A stretch of 46,641 nt of DNA from Bacteroidaceae bacterium (lineage in GTDB: Bacteria; Bacteroidota; Bacteroidia; Bacteroidales; Bacteroidaceae): the NCBI GenBank assembly GCA_900770705.1, contig CAAGLF010000007.1:1-46641 (forward strand). Direction: 5' to 3'. Position 1 is the first letter of the stretch. Each line of letters opens with the position of its first letter. A program made the position numbers and the translations under genes. Of this stretch, positions 24,552 through 33,200 are shown piece after piece. Under the pieces are notes generated by a model. The model was not told where the DNA came from. It did no database searches and saw only the letters and a program-made list of their open reading frames with translations.

Positions 24552-25079
24552 TTAGCGTTTGCGGGCAATGAGGAGGCCTCCGACGATGCAGGCCAGCAGC
24601 AGAACGCTGACGGCCTCGAAGGGCAGCAGGTATCCGCCGTCGCCCGTAGAGAGCAGGTTATTGCCGATCGTTTGAATGGTGATGGCTCCCGGACCGCCTT
24701 CGGTGGGTGAGGCGAGCAACTCGTGCTTGGCCCACTGTGTCGTGCAGAGCACCACGATGGTTCCGGCAAATCCTGCCAGGCTGAGCAGCACGGAGAAGGA
24801 GGTGAGTCGTCCGGTGGGTTTGTTCACTTCGTCCTCTTTAGGCCCTTTGGTGAGCAGGATGGCAAAGACGTAGAGCACGATAATGCCGCCGGCATAGACC
24901 ATCACCTGTACGGAACCGAGGAAAGTGTAGCCCATCAGGAAGTAAAGACCTGCTGTGCCGAGGAGCGTAAAGAGCAGGTAGGTGGCAGCGCGCACTATGC
25001 TCTTGGTCATCACGGTCGCCAGCGAGGAGAGGGTGATGATGACTGCCAGAATGATGAACATTAGGTTGTGTGAATCCAT
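24552..25079 (-). CDS. nuoJ: NADH-quinone oxidoreductase subunit J
   Basis: The 175-residue, five-helix subunit contains the conserved FTLLGTAGLYFLMGYTFLG and QVMVYAGGIIVLYVFAILLT segments (the latter with the key Tyr and Gly residues of the third helix). It sits near the quinone-site end of the membrane arm. A 154-base gap carrying a dispersed element separates it from nuoI. Confidence 0.94.
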   Translation of the reverse strand: MDSHNLMFIILAVIITLSSLATVMTKSIVRAATYLLFTLLGTAGLYFLMGYTFLGSVQVMVYAGGIIVLYVFAILLTKGPKEDEVNKPTGRLTSFSVLLSLAGFAGTIVVLCTTQWAKHELLASPTEGGPGAITIQTIGNNLLSTGDGGYLLPFEAVSVLLLACIVGGLLIARKR

Positions 25080-25127
25080 TTTTCTTGTATTTTGGCCGAC
25101 GTGGGGCGGAGGAGCGCTGAAGAAGTG

Positions 25128-25208
25128 CGGCGTTGGGAAAAACTATTGCGGCGAGAGGAAAAAATATCTCCGTAGAAATTTTTCTTTCTGCCGTTGTTCT
25201 TTCTCGGC
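25128..25208. repeat. Dispersed intergenic element between nuoI and nuoJ
   Basis: A family copy with the shared phrases GGAAAAACTATTGCGGCGAG, AGAAATTTTTC and CTGCCG. It occupies most of the 154-base gap inside the nuo operon and ends about 50 bases before the nuoJ start codon. Confidence 0.6.
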
Positions 25209-25233
25209 TCTTGCGCTGTGTCGGCTTAATTAC

Positions 25234-25701
25234 TCATTTCTTTTCAGCGACTGTGCTGCCTTCGCGGTTGAGCACCTTGACCAGTTTTGCGCGGTCGAAT
25301 ACGGCGTTTTCAAAACTTTGGTCAAATTCGATGGCGCCGTGCGGGCAGGCGCGGGTGCAGAGCTGGCAGAACATACAGCAGCCCAGGTTGTACTCGTAGC
25401 GGACCAGGCGTTTCTTCTTCTTGCCGTCTTCCGTTTCGTAAAACTCGCTCTCCACGTTGATAGAGCCGTTGGGGCAGGCCATCTGGCAGAGTCCGCAGCC
25501 CACACATTTGTGTTCGTTCTGCTCGTTGTGGGGCATAGTGAGCGAACCGCGGAAGCGTTCGAACATTTGGAGCGTTTCGCGGTTTTCGGGATATTGCTCC
25601 GTGATCTTCTTGGTGAAGAATTCGCGCATAGTGGTCTTCAAACCGGTGCAGAGGCTCTTCACGCCGCAGAGCAGCCCGCTGATATAGCTTTTTTCTTCCA
25701 T
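25234..25701 (-). CDS. nuoI: NADH-quinone oxidoreductase subunit I (two 4Fe-4S)
   Basis: The 155-residue ferredoxin-like subunit carries clusters N6a and N6b. Both cysteine motifs are intact: CVGCGLCQMACP near residue 62 and CMFCQLCTRACP near residue 107. In a complex without NuoEFG it is probably close to the entry point for electrons, possibly from reduced ferredoxin or flavodoxin; this is inference. It lies 21 bases after nuoH. Confidence 0.96.
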   Translation of the reverse strand: MEEKSYISGLLCGVKSLCTGLKTTMREFFTKKITEQYPENRETLQMFERFRGSLTMPHNEQNEHKCVGCGLCQMACPNGSINVESEFYETEDGKKKKRLVRYEYNLGCCMFCQLCTRACPHGAIEFDQSFENAVFDRAKLVKVLNREGSTVAEKK

Positions 25702-25722
25702 TGTAATAGTGTCTCTGAGGGG

Positions 25723-26802
25723 TTAGAAGGTAAGTCCGAAGGAGATGAGCAGTGCCATTAGTACCAGATTGAGCATACTCAGCGGTACGAGGTACTTCCA
25801 CTCCAGCGAGAGGATTTGGTCGATACGCAGGCGGGGGAAAGTCCAGCGTTCCCACATCAGCAGGAAAATGACGAAAAAGGTCTTTCCGATGAACCACACG
25901 AAACCGGGTATCGCGTCCATCACGCCGTTGAGGCCGTCGAGGCCGGCTATGTGCAGGGGAGCCCATCCTCCGAGGAAGATGGTGCTGGCCATAGCGGCGC
26001 AGATGAAGAGGTTGAGGTATTCGGCGAGATAGTAGTAGCCGAAATGCATACCGGAGTACTCTGTGTGGTAGCCGGCAGTCAGTTCGCTCTCGCATTCGGG
26101 GAGGTCGAACGGGCCGCGGTTGCACTCTGCGTTGCCTGCGATGAGGTAGATGACGAAGGCGATGACGGCGGGAATGTGTCCTCTGAGGATGTACCATCCA
26201 TTTTCTGCCTGATCCTGACAGATTTCCGAGAAACTCATGGTTCCGGCCAGGCAGATCATTGTGAGCATCGTCATTCCGATGGAGAGTTCGTAGGAGATAA
26301 TCTGTGCACCGGAGCGCATAGCGCCAATGAGTGAGTACTTGTTGTTGCTACTCCAGCCGGCCAGCAGGATTCCCACCACGCCAATGCTCGAGGCGGCGAG
26401 GAAAAAGAATACGCCGACGTTGAAGTCGAGAATGTGTGCGCCCATATTCCAGGGCAGACAGGCGAAAGTGGTCATAGAAGCCGTCACAACAAGGAACGGA
26501 GCCATATTGTGAAGGAACTGGTCGGTCTTGCGCAAGTTGATGATTTCCTTCGTGAGCATTTTGAACACGTCGCAAATCACTTGCAGCAGTCCCCATTTGC
26601 CTACACGGTTCGGACCCAGTCTGCACTGGAAGAAAGCACAGACTTTCCGCTCCATATAGATGAGGATGATGGCAAACACGGCGTAGAGCGTAATGATGGC
26701 GAGCGCCACAAGTACGCTTTCGGTCAGAATGGCCGCCCACTCCGGGAGAATGGAGCAGAGCAAGGCGTGCAGCCAGGTGGTTACGGTTGAAAAATCAAAC
26801 AT
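25723..26802 (-). CDS. nuoH: NADH-quinone oxidoreductase subunit H
   Basis: The 359-residue, eight-helix subunit forms the quinone chamber of complex I. The family motifs YMERKVCAFFQCRLGPNRVG near residue 49 and the acidic loop PFDLPECESELTAGYHTEYSG near residue 210 are intact. It lies 149 bases after nuoCD, a gap filled by a dispersed element. Confidence 0.96.
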   Translation of the reverse strand: MFDFSTVTTWLHALLCSILPEWAAILTESVLVALAIITLYAVFAIILIYMERKVCAFFQCRLGPNRVGKWGLLQVICDVFKMLTKEIINLRKTDQFLHNMAPFLVVTASMTTFACLPWNMGAHILDFNVGVFFFLAASSIGVVGILLAGWSSNNKYSLIGAMRSGAQIISYELSIGMTMLTMICLAGTMSFSEICQDQAENGWYILRGHIPAVIAFVIYLIAGNAECNRGPFDLPECESELTAGYHTEYSGMHFGYYYLAEYLNLFICAAMASTIFLGGWAPLHIAGLDGLNGVMDAIPGFVWFIGKTFFVIFLLMWERWTFPRLRIDQILSLEWKYLVPLSMLNLVLMALLISFGLTF

Positions 26803-26842
26803 AGTAAATTTTTATTTCGGGACGGGTCGGAAACGAACAGCC

Positions 26843-26919
26843 GCGACAGGAAAAATTTCTGCGGCGTCTCGCAAAATTTCTGCGGCGGAAGTTTTTATTA
26901 CTGAGCCACAAGTTTTGCG
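26843..26919. repeat. Dispersed intergenic element between nuoCD and nuoH
   Basis: A copy containing AAAATTTCTGCGGCG twice in tandem (26852-26866 and 26873-26887, period 21) and AGGAAAAATTTCTGCGGCG (26848-26866), shared exactly with the copy near 30100. GCGGCGTCTCG is the reverse complement of the CGAGACGCCGC block of the left-edge copy. It ends about 40 bases before the nuoH start. Confidence 0.7.
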
Positions 26920-26951
26920 GAGGTCCGGCACTGCCCCATTTTGTGCTTGGG

Positions 26952-28646
26952 TTATCTGTCGATGTCGGGTACCACGTAGTCCACAGTGCCGCCGATGGTG
27001 ATCAGGTCGGCCAGCAAGTTGTTCCGGCAGGCCGTGTCCATCACGGCCACGAGGGGCAGCCCGGTGGAGCGGTAGTGCAGACGGTAGGGACTCTTGTCGC
27101 CCTTGGATTCGAGCAGGACGCCGAGAATACCACGTGAGCCCTCGACAGCGGAGTAATAGGTGCCGGCCGGAACTTTGATGATGGGTTTCATCTTTTCCTG
27201 ATACGGTCCCTCGGGAATGTTGTCGATGAGCTGCTCAATGATATGCAGACTTTCGAGTATTTCGTCCATACGAATCATATAACGGGCAAAGCTGTCGCCT
27301 TCCGTACGTACGATTTCGTTGAATTCCACGCGGTCGTAAGCGGCATAGGGGCGGTGCTTGCGCAGGTCGTTGTGCCAGCCTGCAGCACGTCCTGTACCTC
27401 CGGTGCATCCGAAGGAGATGACTTGTTCCTTCGTGAGCACACCTACGCCTTTGGCGCGCTGCTGGAAGATGACGTTGCCCGTGAAGATGTCGTGGTACTC
27501 CTGTATGTTCTTGCGCATATAGGGGATGAACTCCTTCACGCGACGCACGAAATTGGGGTGGATGTCGGCCATTACACCGCCTATCGTATTGTAGTTGAGG
27601 ATGAGGCGGCCTCCACAGGTCTCCTCGAATATGTCGAGGATTTTCTCACGGTCGCGGAAACCGTAGAGGAATGCGGTGGTCGCGCCCAGGTCCTGGCACA
27701 GACAGGAGAAGAACAATATGTGCGAGTCGATACGCTGGAGCTCGTCCATAATCGTACGTATCACCTGCACTCGGTCGCTCACCTCGACACCCATCGCCTT
27801 CTCGATACACATACAGAGCGCGTGCCTGTTTTGCATAGCTCCGAGGTAGTCCATTCGGTCGGTGAGTGCCAGCGTCTGCGGATAGGTGAGGCTTTCGCTG
27901 ATTTTCTCGATACCGCGGTGGATGTATCCCAATATAGGGTCGATCTTGCGGATACGTTCGCCCTCGAGTGCCACGCGGAAGTGCAGCACTCCGTGGGTGG
28001 AGGGGTGCTGGGGGCCGATGTTCACTACATAGTCTTCGTCGGTGAAAATCGGGTGACGTTCTGCACGCACGCTGCCGTCTGCCTGGCGTACCCACTGTTC
28101 CGTATCGTCGGCCAGCGGCTCGTTGGTCATACGGAGCGGATTGTTCTTTTCCGTTTCGTCGTCCTTGCGGAAGGGATAGCCTACCCAGTCTTCACGCATA
28201 AACAGGCGGCGCATATCGGGATGTCCCACGAACTTTATTCCGTAAAAGTCGTAGACTTCGCGTTCGTAGATGTCTGCAATTCTCCAGAGGTCGGTGGCCG
28301 ACGGCAGCAAGGGGTTCTCGCGATCGGGCGTGACGCTTTTCAGGCAGACAGTCTTGCCGGTAGAGGTGGATGTCAGGTTGTAAATGACGCCCAAGCCCTC
28401 TTCTCCCCAGTCTACACCGGTGAGACATTCGAGGAAGTCCATTCCTTCTTTGTCTTTGAGGCGTGCCAACTCTTCGTGCAGCTTTTCGGGCTCCACTACT
28501 ATGGGCTTCAACTCGTTTTCTGCCGGTTTGGCGGGTGCTGCGGGTGCTGCCGGACGGGCAGGGGCGGCTTTGGGGGCTGCGGCTGCGGGCTTTTGTGCTT
28601 CGGCAGCGGCTGCGGGGATGGGTTTTTGCTTTTCAGTTGCTTCCAT
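26952..28646 (-). CDS. nuoCD: NADH-quinone oxidoreductase subunits C and D, fused
   Basis: The 564-residue fusion starts with an Ala/Pro/Lys-rich stretch (about 1-45). The 30-kDa NuoC domain follows (about 48-170, with IADIYEREVYDFYGI and RRLFMREDWVGYPFRKD), then the 49-kDa NuoD domain (about 205-564, beginning VVNIGPQHPSTHGVLHF). NuoD helps form the quinone site, with the conserved His and Tyr in or near that opening motif. NuoC normally starts with a folded beta-alpha segment; here that part is short, and the Ala/Pro stretch seems to replace it. The start codon immediately follows the nuoB stop codon. Confidence 0.95.
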   Translation of the reverse strand: MEATEKQKPIPAAAAEAQKPAAAAPKAAPARPAAPAAPAKPAENELKPIVVEPEKLHEELARLKDKEGMDFLECLTGVDWGEEGLGVIYNLTSTSTGKTVCLKSVTPDRENPLLPSATDLWRIADIYEREVYDFYGIKFVGHPDMRRLFMREDWVGYPFRKDDETEKNNPLRMTNEPLADDTEQWVRQADGSVRAERHPIFTDEDYVVNIGPQHPSTHGVLHFRVALEGERIRKIDPILGYIHRGIEKISESLTYPQTLALTDRMDYLGAMQNRHALCMCIEKAMGVEVSDRVQVIRTIMDELQRIDSHILFFSCLCQDLGATTAFLYGFRDREKILDIFEETCGGRLILNYNTIGGVMADIHPNFVRRVKEFIPYMRKNIQEYHDIFTGNVIFQQRAKGVGVLTKEQVISFGCTGGTGRAAGWHNDLRKHRPYAAYDRVEFNEIVRTEGDSFARYMIRMDEILESLHIIEQLIDNIPEGPYQEKMKPIIKVPAGTYYSAVEGSRGILGVLLESKGDKSPYRLHYRSTGLPLVAVMDTACRNNLLADLITIGGTVDYVVPDIDR

Positions 28647-29285
28647 TTATGCCTCCTCCTGTTCGTTTAAGAGTTCATCGTAGTTCTTGCTCATTTCTTC
28701 TTTGTACGGATCCTTTTGTTTGCGGTTGGTCGTGCCGAAGAAGTTTTCGACTTTCACCTTGCGCTGCAGCTGCATCATTCCGTAGAGGAACGATTCGGGG
28801 CGTGGGGGACAGCCGGGCACGTAAACGTCAACGGGAATGATGTTGTCCACTCCCTTCACTACGTGATAGGATTTCGTGAAGGGGCCGCCGGAAATGGCAC
28901 AGCCGCCTACGGCCACTACGTACTTGGGGTCGGCCATCTGGTCGTACAGACGCTTGAGCACGGGGGCCATCTTTGTGGTAATCGTGCCGCTGACAAGGAT
29001 GACATCGGCCTGACGGGGACTGTTGCGGGTGACCTCGAATCCAAAGCGGGCGATGTCGTAGCGGGCGGCGCATACGGCCATAAATTCTATGCCGCAGCAA
29101 CTTGTGGCAAACGTGAGCGGCCAGAGAGAATTGGAGCGTCCCCAATCGATCAGGTTGTCGAGGGTGGAGACGATTACGTTTGTGCCGTCGCCGTTCAGCT
29201 CCTGAACCAGCTTTTCGAAGGTCTCGTTGTCCTTGAACTCCTCGTAAGGGATGTTCTTGATGATGGGTTTCTTGTTTACTGCCAT
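28647..29285 (-). CDS. nuoB: NADH-quinone oxidoreductase subunit B (cluster N2)
   Basis: The 212-residue subunit holds the terminal 4Fe-4S cluster N2. Its cysteines are in ATSCCGIEFMA (adjacent pair), GGCAISGG and VPGCPPRPE, all in family positions. The start at 29285 (MAVNKKPIIKNIPYEEF) is chosen because the open frame further upstream only shadows nuoA. This start overlaps the nuoA end by 10 bases, suggesting translational coupling. Confidence 0.96.
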   Translation of the reverse strand: MAVNKKPIIKNIPYEEFKDNETFEKLVQELNGDGTNVIVSTLDNLIDWGRSNSLWPLTFATSCCGIEFMAVCAARYDIARFGFEVTRNSPRQADVILVSGTITTKMAPVLKRLYDQMADPKYVVAVGGCAISGGPFTKSYHVVKGVDNIIPVDVYVPGCPPRPESFLYGMMQLQRKVKVENFFGTTNRKQKDPYKEEMSKNYDELLNEQEEA

Positions 29286-29626
29286 TTCAACGCTCCTTTC
29301 CTCCAGGCGTAAGCCAGGCCCAGAACCAAGATAAACAGGAAGAAGAGCACGCTCAGCAATGCTGCCGAGCCTAACGAACGCATTACGACGGCCCAGGGGA
29401 ATAGGAACATCGTTTCTACGTCGAACATCAGGAAGAGAATGGCAAACAGGTAGTAGCCGATGCGAAACTGCATCCACGAGCGACCGCGCGTGGGCACACC
29501 GCACTCGTAAGCCTCCTCCTTCTGCGGGTTAAAACTGCGGGGCGCTATCAGTTTGGCTAACAGCGTGACCAGCGCAACAAACCCGATACCGGTCAGCAGT
29601 GTCGTGACCAATAAGGTAAAGTTCAT
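29276..29626 (-). CDS. nuoA: NADH-quinone oxidoreductase subunit A
   Basis: The 116-residue, three-helix subunit heads the operon. It has the conserved EEAYECGVPTRGRSWMQFRIGYY loop and the FLMFDVETMFLFPWA helix with its acidic residues. Its message has an unusually long predicted leader (about 255 bases). Confidence 0.95.
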   Translation of the reverse strand: MNFTLLVTTLLTGIGFVALVTLLAKLIAPRSFNPQKEEAYECGVPTRGRSWMQFRIGYYLFAILFLMFDVETMFLFPWAVVMRSLGSAALLSVLFFLFILVLGLAYAWRKGALKWQ

Positions 29627-29882
29627 AGCTCTAATGTGTTATTTGTTAGTTAATTGAATTGCATGTTAGGCGTGCAAGGGAGCACAGGGAGTACCGTTGT
29701 AAGACAATTCGTGCGCCCACTTCCGACTACAGATCAGCCTCGGTGTGCGCCCACAAACATACGGGCAGGAGGACGCGCTCGTCCTTCGCCTGTTTCGCGT
29801 TGAAGTGGCCTCTCGCAGCGCTGTGCACTGGCTGGCAAGAGGTTTTCGGTCTCCTTGTTTTCACGTTTGTACGTCTTACAAA
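29627..29882 (-). other. Long 5' leader of nuo operon with long-range pairing
   Basis: Between the predicted promoter and nuoA lie about 255 bases without a convincing gene. Near the predicted 5' end of the message, TTGTAAGAC (minus strand, 29881-29873) is perfectly complementary to GTCTTACAA (29705-29697), which would close a 167-base domain. Inside are a GGACG/CGTCC hairpin (29771-29784) and a direct repeat of GTGCGCCCAC (29711-29720 and 29745-29754). A structured regulatory leader is possible. Confidence 0.35.
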
Positions 29883-29885
29883 CCG

Positions 29886-29914
29886 CAAAATTACAAAAAA
29901 ATATAAAGTGCAAA
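29886..29914 (-). promoter_or_regulatory. Candidate promoter of nuo operon
   Basis: On the minus strand TTTG (29914-29911), a 17-base spacer and TAATTTTG (29893-29886) fit the Bacteroides pattern with slightly short spacing. A second -7-like box, TATATTTG, lies at 29957-29950 without a partner. Confidence 0.55.
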
Positions 29915-30059
29915 CCATTATGGCCGCCAAACTTTCCCTTTTTCTTACACAAATATACAATTTTTGCGCAGTCGGAACTGCTTTCCGTGCTCTTGTGATG
30001 GGGGAATGTGACTGGTTGGGCAGTTTTTGCGGGGGAGCGGAGAGCGGCTGGCGTTGGGG

Positions 30060-30160
30060 CGTGAAAGTTCGGGCCTGTTACGAAGAACTTTTGGCCTTGT
30101 AGGAAAAATTTCTGCGGCGAAAGTTTTTCTTGTCGCCGCGAAAGTTTTGCGGAGTTCGGT
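30060..30160. repeat. Dispersed intergenic element between fn3 gene and nuoA
   Basis: The clearest copy. GCGGCGA at 30114-30120 pairs with TCGCCGC at 30133-30139. On the minus strand the stem is followed by AGAAATTTTTCC, like an intrinsic terminator read in that direction. The 26 bases 30100-30125 recur exactly at 36972-36997. The left part contains the TTCGGGCC and TTGGCCTTG blocks seen in other copies. The remainder of the 624-base gap (29627-30250) holds the nuo promoter and leader and the terminator of the fibronectin-type gene. Confidence 0.72.
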
Positions 30161-30186
30161 CGGTCTGTGTCGGGGCACGCAGAAAA

Positions 30187-30222
30187 CCGCCCCGACCTCC
30201 GCTGTGAGGGAGGCCGGGGCGG
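30187..30222 (-). terminator. Terminator of the fibronectin/T9SS gene
   Basis: A 14-base stem with one A-C mismatch (30187-30200 with 30209-30222), very GC-rich with an 8-base loop, starts 28 bases after the stop codon. On the minus strand it is followed by TTTTCTGCG. Confidence 0.82.
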
Positions 30223-30250
30223 CGTGTGGGATTTCCGTTGGGCGGAGGGG

Positions 30251-33200
30251 CTATCGGCTGAGGCTGATTTTTGCATTCAGACCGGCAGCGCGTACGACGT
30301 ATATGCCTTCCGGCCAGCCGTAGGTGTCGATGCTGCACTGGCTGTGGGCGGCCTGACGGCGCGTCTGTAGCTGTCCGGCGGCATTGTAGACGTACACGTC
30401 GGCTCCTTCCGGCAGTCCTTCTATGCAGAGATGTGTGCCGGTCGTGCGCAGGGTGGCTGTCGTGCCGTCGGCAGTGTGCAGTCCCGTGGCGAGTATGCGC
30501 ACCTTGTCTGTCGTTTGTTCCGTACCATCGCTATAGGTAGCGGCTACCTGATATTCGTAGTAGCGGCCCACGTGCTCCTCGCAGTCGAGATAGGAGGTCT
30601 CGCCGTAGGGGGCCGTGTTGAGTTGCTCGCTGTTACAATAGATATTGTAGCCCACGAAGTAGGGAACAGCCGCAACGGTCGTGTGCATAGCGGCCGATTG
30701 CAGTCGGGCGGCCGCCTGATGGCTGCCGGCGGACTGGGGCAGATAGCTTTCGGCTGCAGCAGTCGGTTCGGTCTGCGCAGCAGCATCGGCATACGCCTTC
30801 AGGAGGAGCGAAATGTTCCAGTTTCCGTCGATGTTGTTGTCGGTGAGGGTTTCCCAGGTGACCCCGTCGGAGCTGTAGAGGTCGCCTCTGCCGGTTTTGG
30901 CCGGGCCTTCGTCGTAGCCGATGGGTACGCTGATTTCGTTGTGTTCCACGTATACGACCACCTTCAGGTTCCGCTCGCTGTTGATGGGCAGCGGTCGGGA
31001 GAGGGGAATGCGGTTGTAGCTGTACTGACGCAGGCTGGGAACAAATTGCGAGTGCACCAGTTCGTCACCTTCGTATACGAGCAGGAAGAGCGCATCGGGC
31101 AGTTGGTTGATGTAGACTTCCACTTCGGAGAGCGAGCGGCTGGCATAGGGACGCAGATTCTCGGCCGGCCAAAGTACTCCGGCCCAGTAGGCGCCTCCGC
31201 TGGGCATTCCGGCTGCTGCGTGAGGCGTTCCGCTGTGCCAGCTCAGCGTCTGTGCGTCGCCCAGTGCGGGTGCGCTCCAGCGTAGCAGGTTGCCTTCGTC
31301 CGTAGGTTCTACCGTAAGCGGACCGGGCGCTTGTGCCGAAGCATCATAACGCACCTGGAGCGCTACCTCCTCGGAGCGTTCGCTCGCACAGGAGGACTCG
31401 TAGTAGGCACTGACGGCATAGGTATAGTCTCCGCAGGGCAGATTCCGGTCGATGTAGCTGACGCCACTGACCGGCGTGTCGTTGATCTTCTCCCCGTTCC
31501 GGTATATGTCGTAGGCATAGACGGTGCCGTCTGAACCGACGGACAGGGCATCAAGCAATACGGCGGCCGTTCCGCTTTCGTGTAGAAGCTGGATATGGGT
31601 GGTTCCGGCAGGGATGTCGAAGGAGTACTGCTGCCAGGCCTCTGTCGGACTGACGGTGGCCAGCATACGATAGTCGGAGCTGTTGTCGCCGCTGGCCGAG
31701 ACAAGAATCTTGATGGCTGCGGTTGTCTGGCGTAGGTCGTTGGTGTTTCGGGCGACGAATGCAAAAGAGAAATCTTCGGTCTGTTCCTCGGTCGAGAGCG
31801 TGAGACGTGCCTCGTCGTAGGTGTCGCAAGTCAGCGAATGCTCGCCCTGCCAGGCGTCGATGGCAGTGGCTTTCCACGCTCCTCCGGGGTTGTCCCAACC
31901 GATTCCCTCGAATGCCTCACCTGCTTCTGTCAGTTCTGCGCTTTCGTAGATGTCGGCAGCGAGACTCGTGGGGTCGACAAAGGAGATGATGGCGTCGTAT
32001 CCGTAGGAAGCGGTACGTGCCTTGACATCAACGGGGGCATCGCAAAGGCCGGCTTCGAGTATCTCGACGGTAGCCTCCTGTGAGCGTGCGGAAGTTGTTC
32101 CGTCGATGTAGACGGTTTCAACTTCGTAGGTGTACGTACCCGGACGTGTCTGCGTCTCTGCAAAATAGCGGTAGGGGATGGGGGTCTCGTTGACTTTCTC
32201 TCCGTTGCGGTACACATTGTAGCCGGCCAGACCCGGAACGCTGCCGAGATCGAAGAAGAAGAAGCGCGTACCCGTCGGCTCTTGCAGTGCTGCGGCCAGG
32301 AGTTTCAGTCCTTCCTTGGTCTGAACGATGGAAAGTCCGCCGGCTGTAGAACCGCTCACGGGGCTTACTTCCTCATATTCCTTCAGGTCGATGGTCTGCA
32401 ACAGCCTGCCGCTTTCCTGGTCGTAGCGGCAGATAGTGTAGGGATGTTCGTAGCCCTGCTCGAAAGCGTAGAGCGTTCCGTCGTAGTAGGCCGTACCCGA
32501 CGCTCCCTTGTAGACAGGACCGTTTCCGAGCTTCGCACCGTTCTTGCTGACGTAGATACTCGTTTCCCAGTCGCCCACCTCGAAGCCTCCTTTGCCCTCG
32601 GCCAATGTCGGGACATAGGCAATGTGACGGCCAATCTCGCTGATAACAATGGTGTCGGCTACTGCCGGTTCTGCAAGATTGAGGCGGTAGATGGACGCAT
32701 CGGTGTTGACGGCGTAGAAATCCTGCCCGTCGTAGGTTAAGTTGCGGATACCGGACAGATAAGGGTCGACACAAATGCTCTCTTCGAAGTTGCCGTCGAG
32801 CGAATAGCGGTTGACGATACCATTGCTGCTGTAGACCGAGGTATAGAGGTGCTCACCGTCGGAAGCAATGCCGAACTCGCTGTTCACGGCACCCTTGAAG
32901 GAGAATACATATTCGGGATAGTTTTCCCTGCAGGTGGCCTTGGACTTTGATATGTCAACAGGCAGGCTGCTCTGCTCAGCCAGTGGAATGTTCCAGCGCA
33001 GGCTTACTGTGCTGTTGTGTTCCACCTCGGCTCGCAGTAACGAGGGGGCCTGCGGTGTACCTAATGCGGAAATGCGCACTTCGACGGCGTCTGTACGTGC
33101 GGACTGTCCTCCGTCGGCATAGACCGAGGCCACTTCGTAGAGGTGGGTGCCCTCGCCGGAAAGCACGTCTGCATAGTTGCAGTCGCTGACCGGCTCGGTA

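Noticed and set aside
28647..29504. Longer N-terminus for nuoB
   Set aside because: The extra 73 codons overlap nuoA in another frame and lack conservation; the ATG at 29285 starts the known NuoB N-terminus.
29659..30102. 147-codon plus-strand frame in the gap between the fibronectin gene and nuoA
   Set aside because: No similarity recognised; it runs through the nuo promoter, leader and a dispersed element, and its composition does not look coding.
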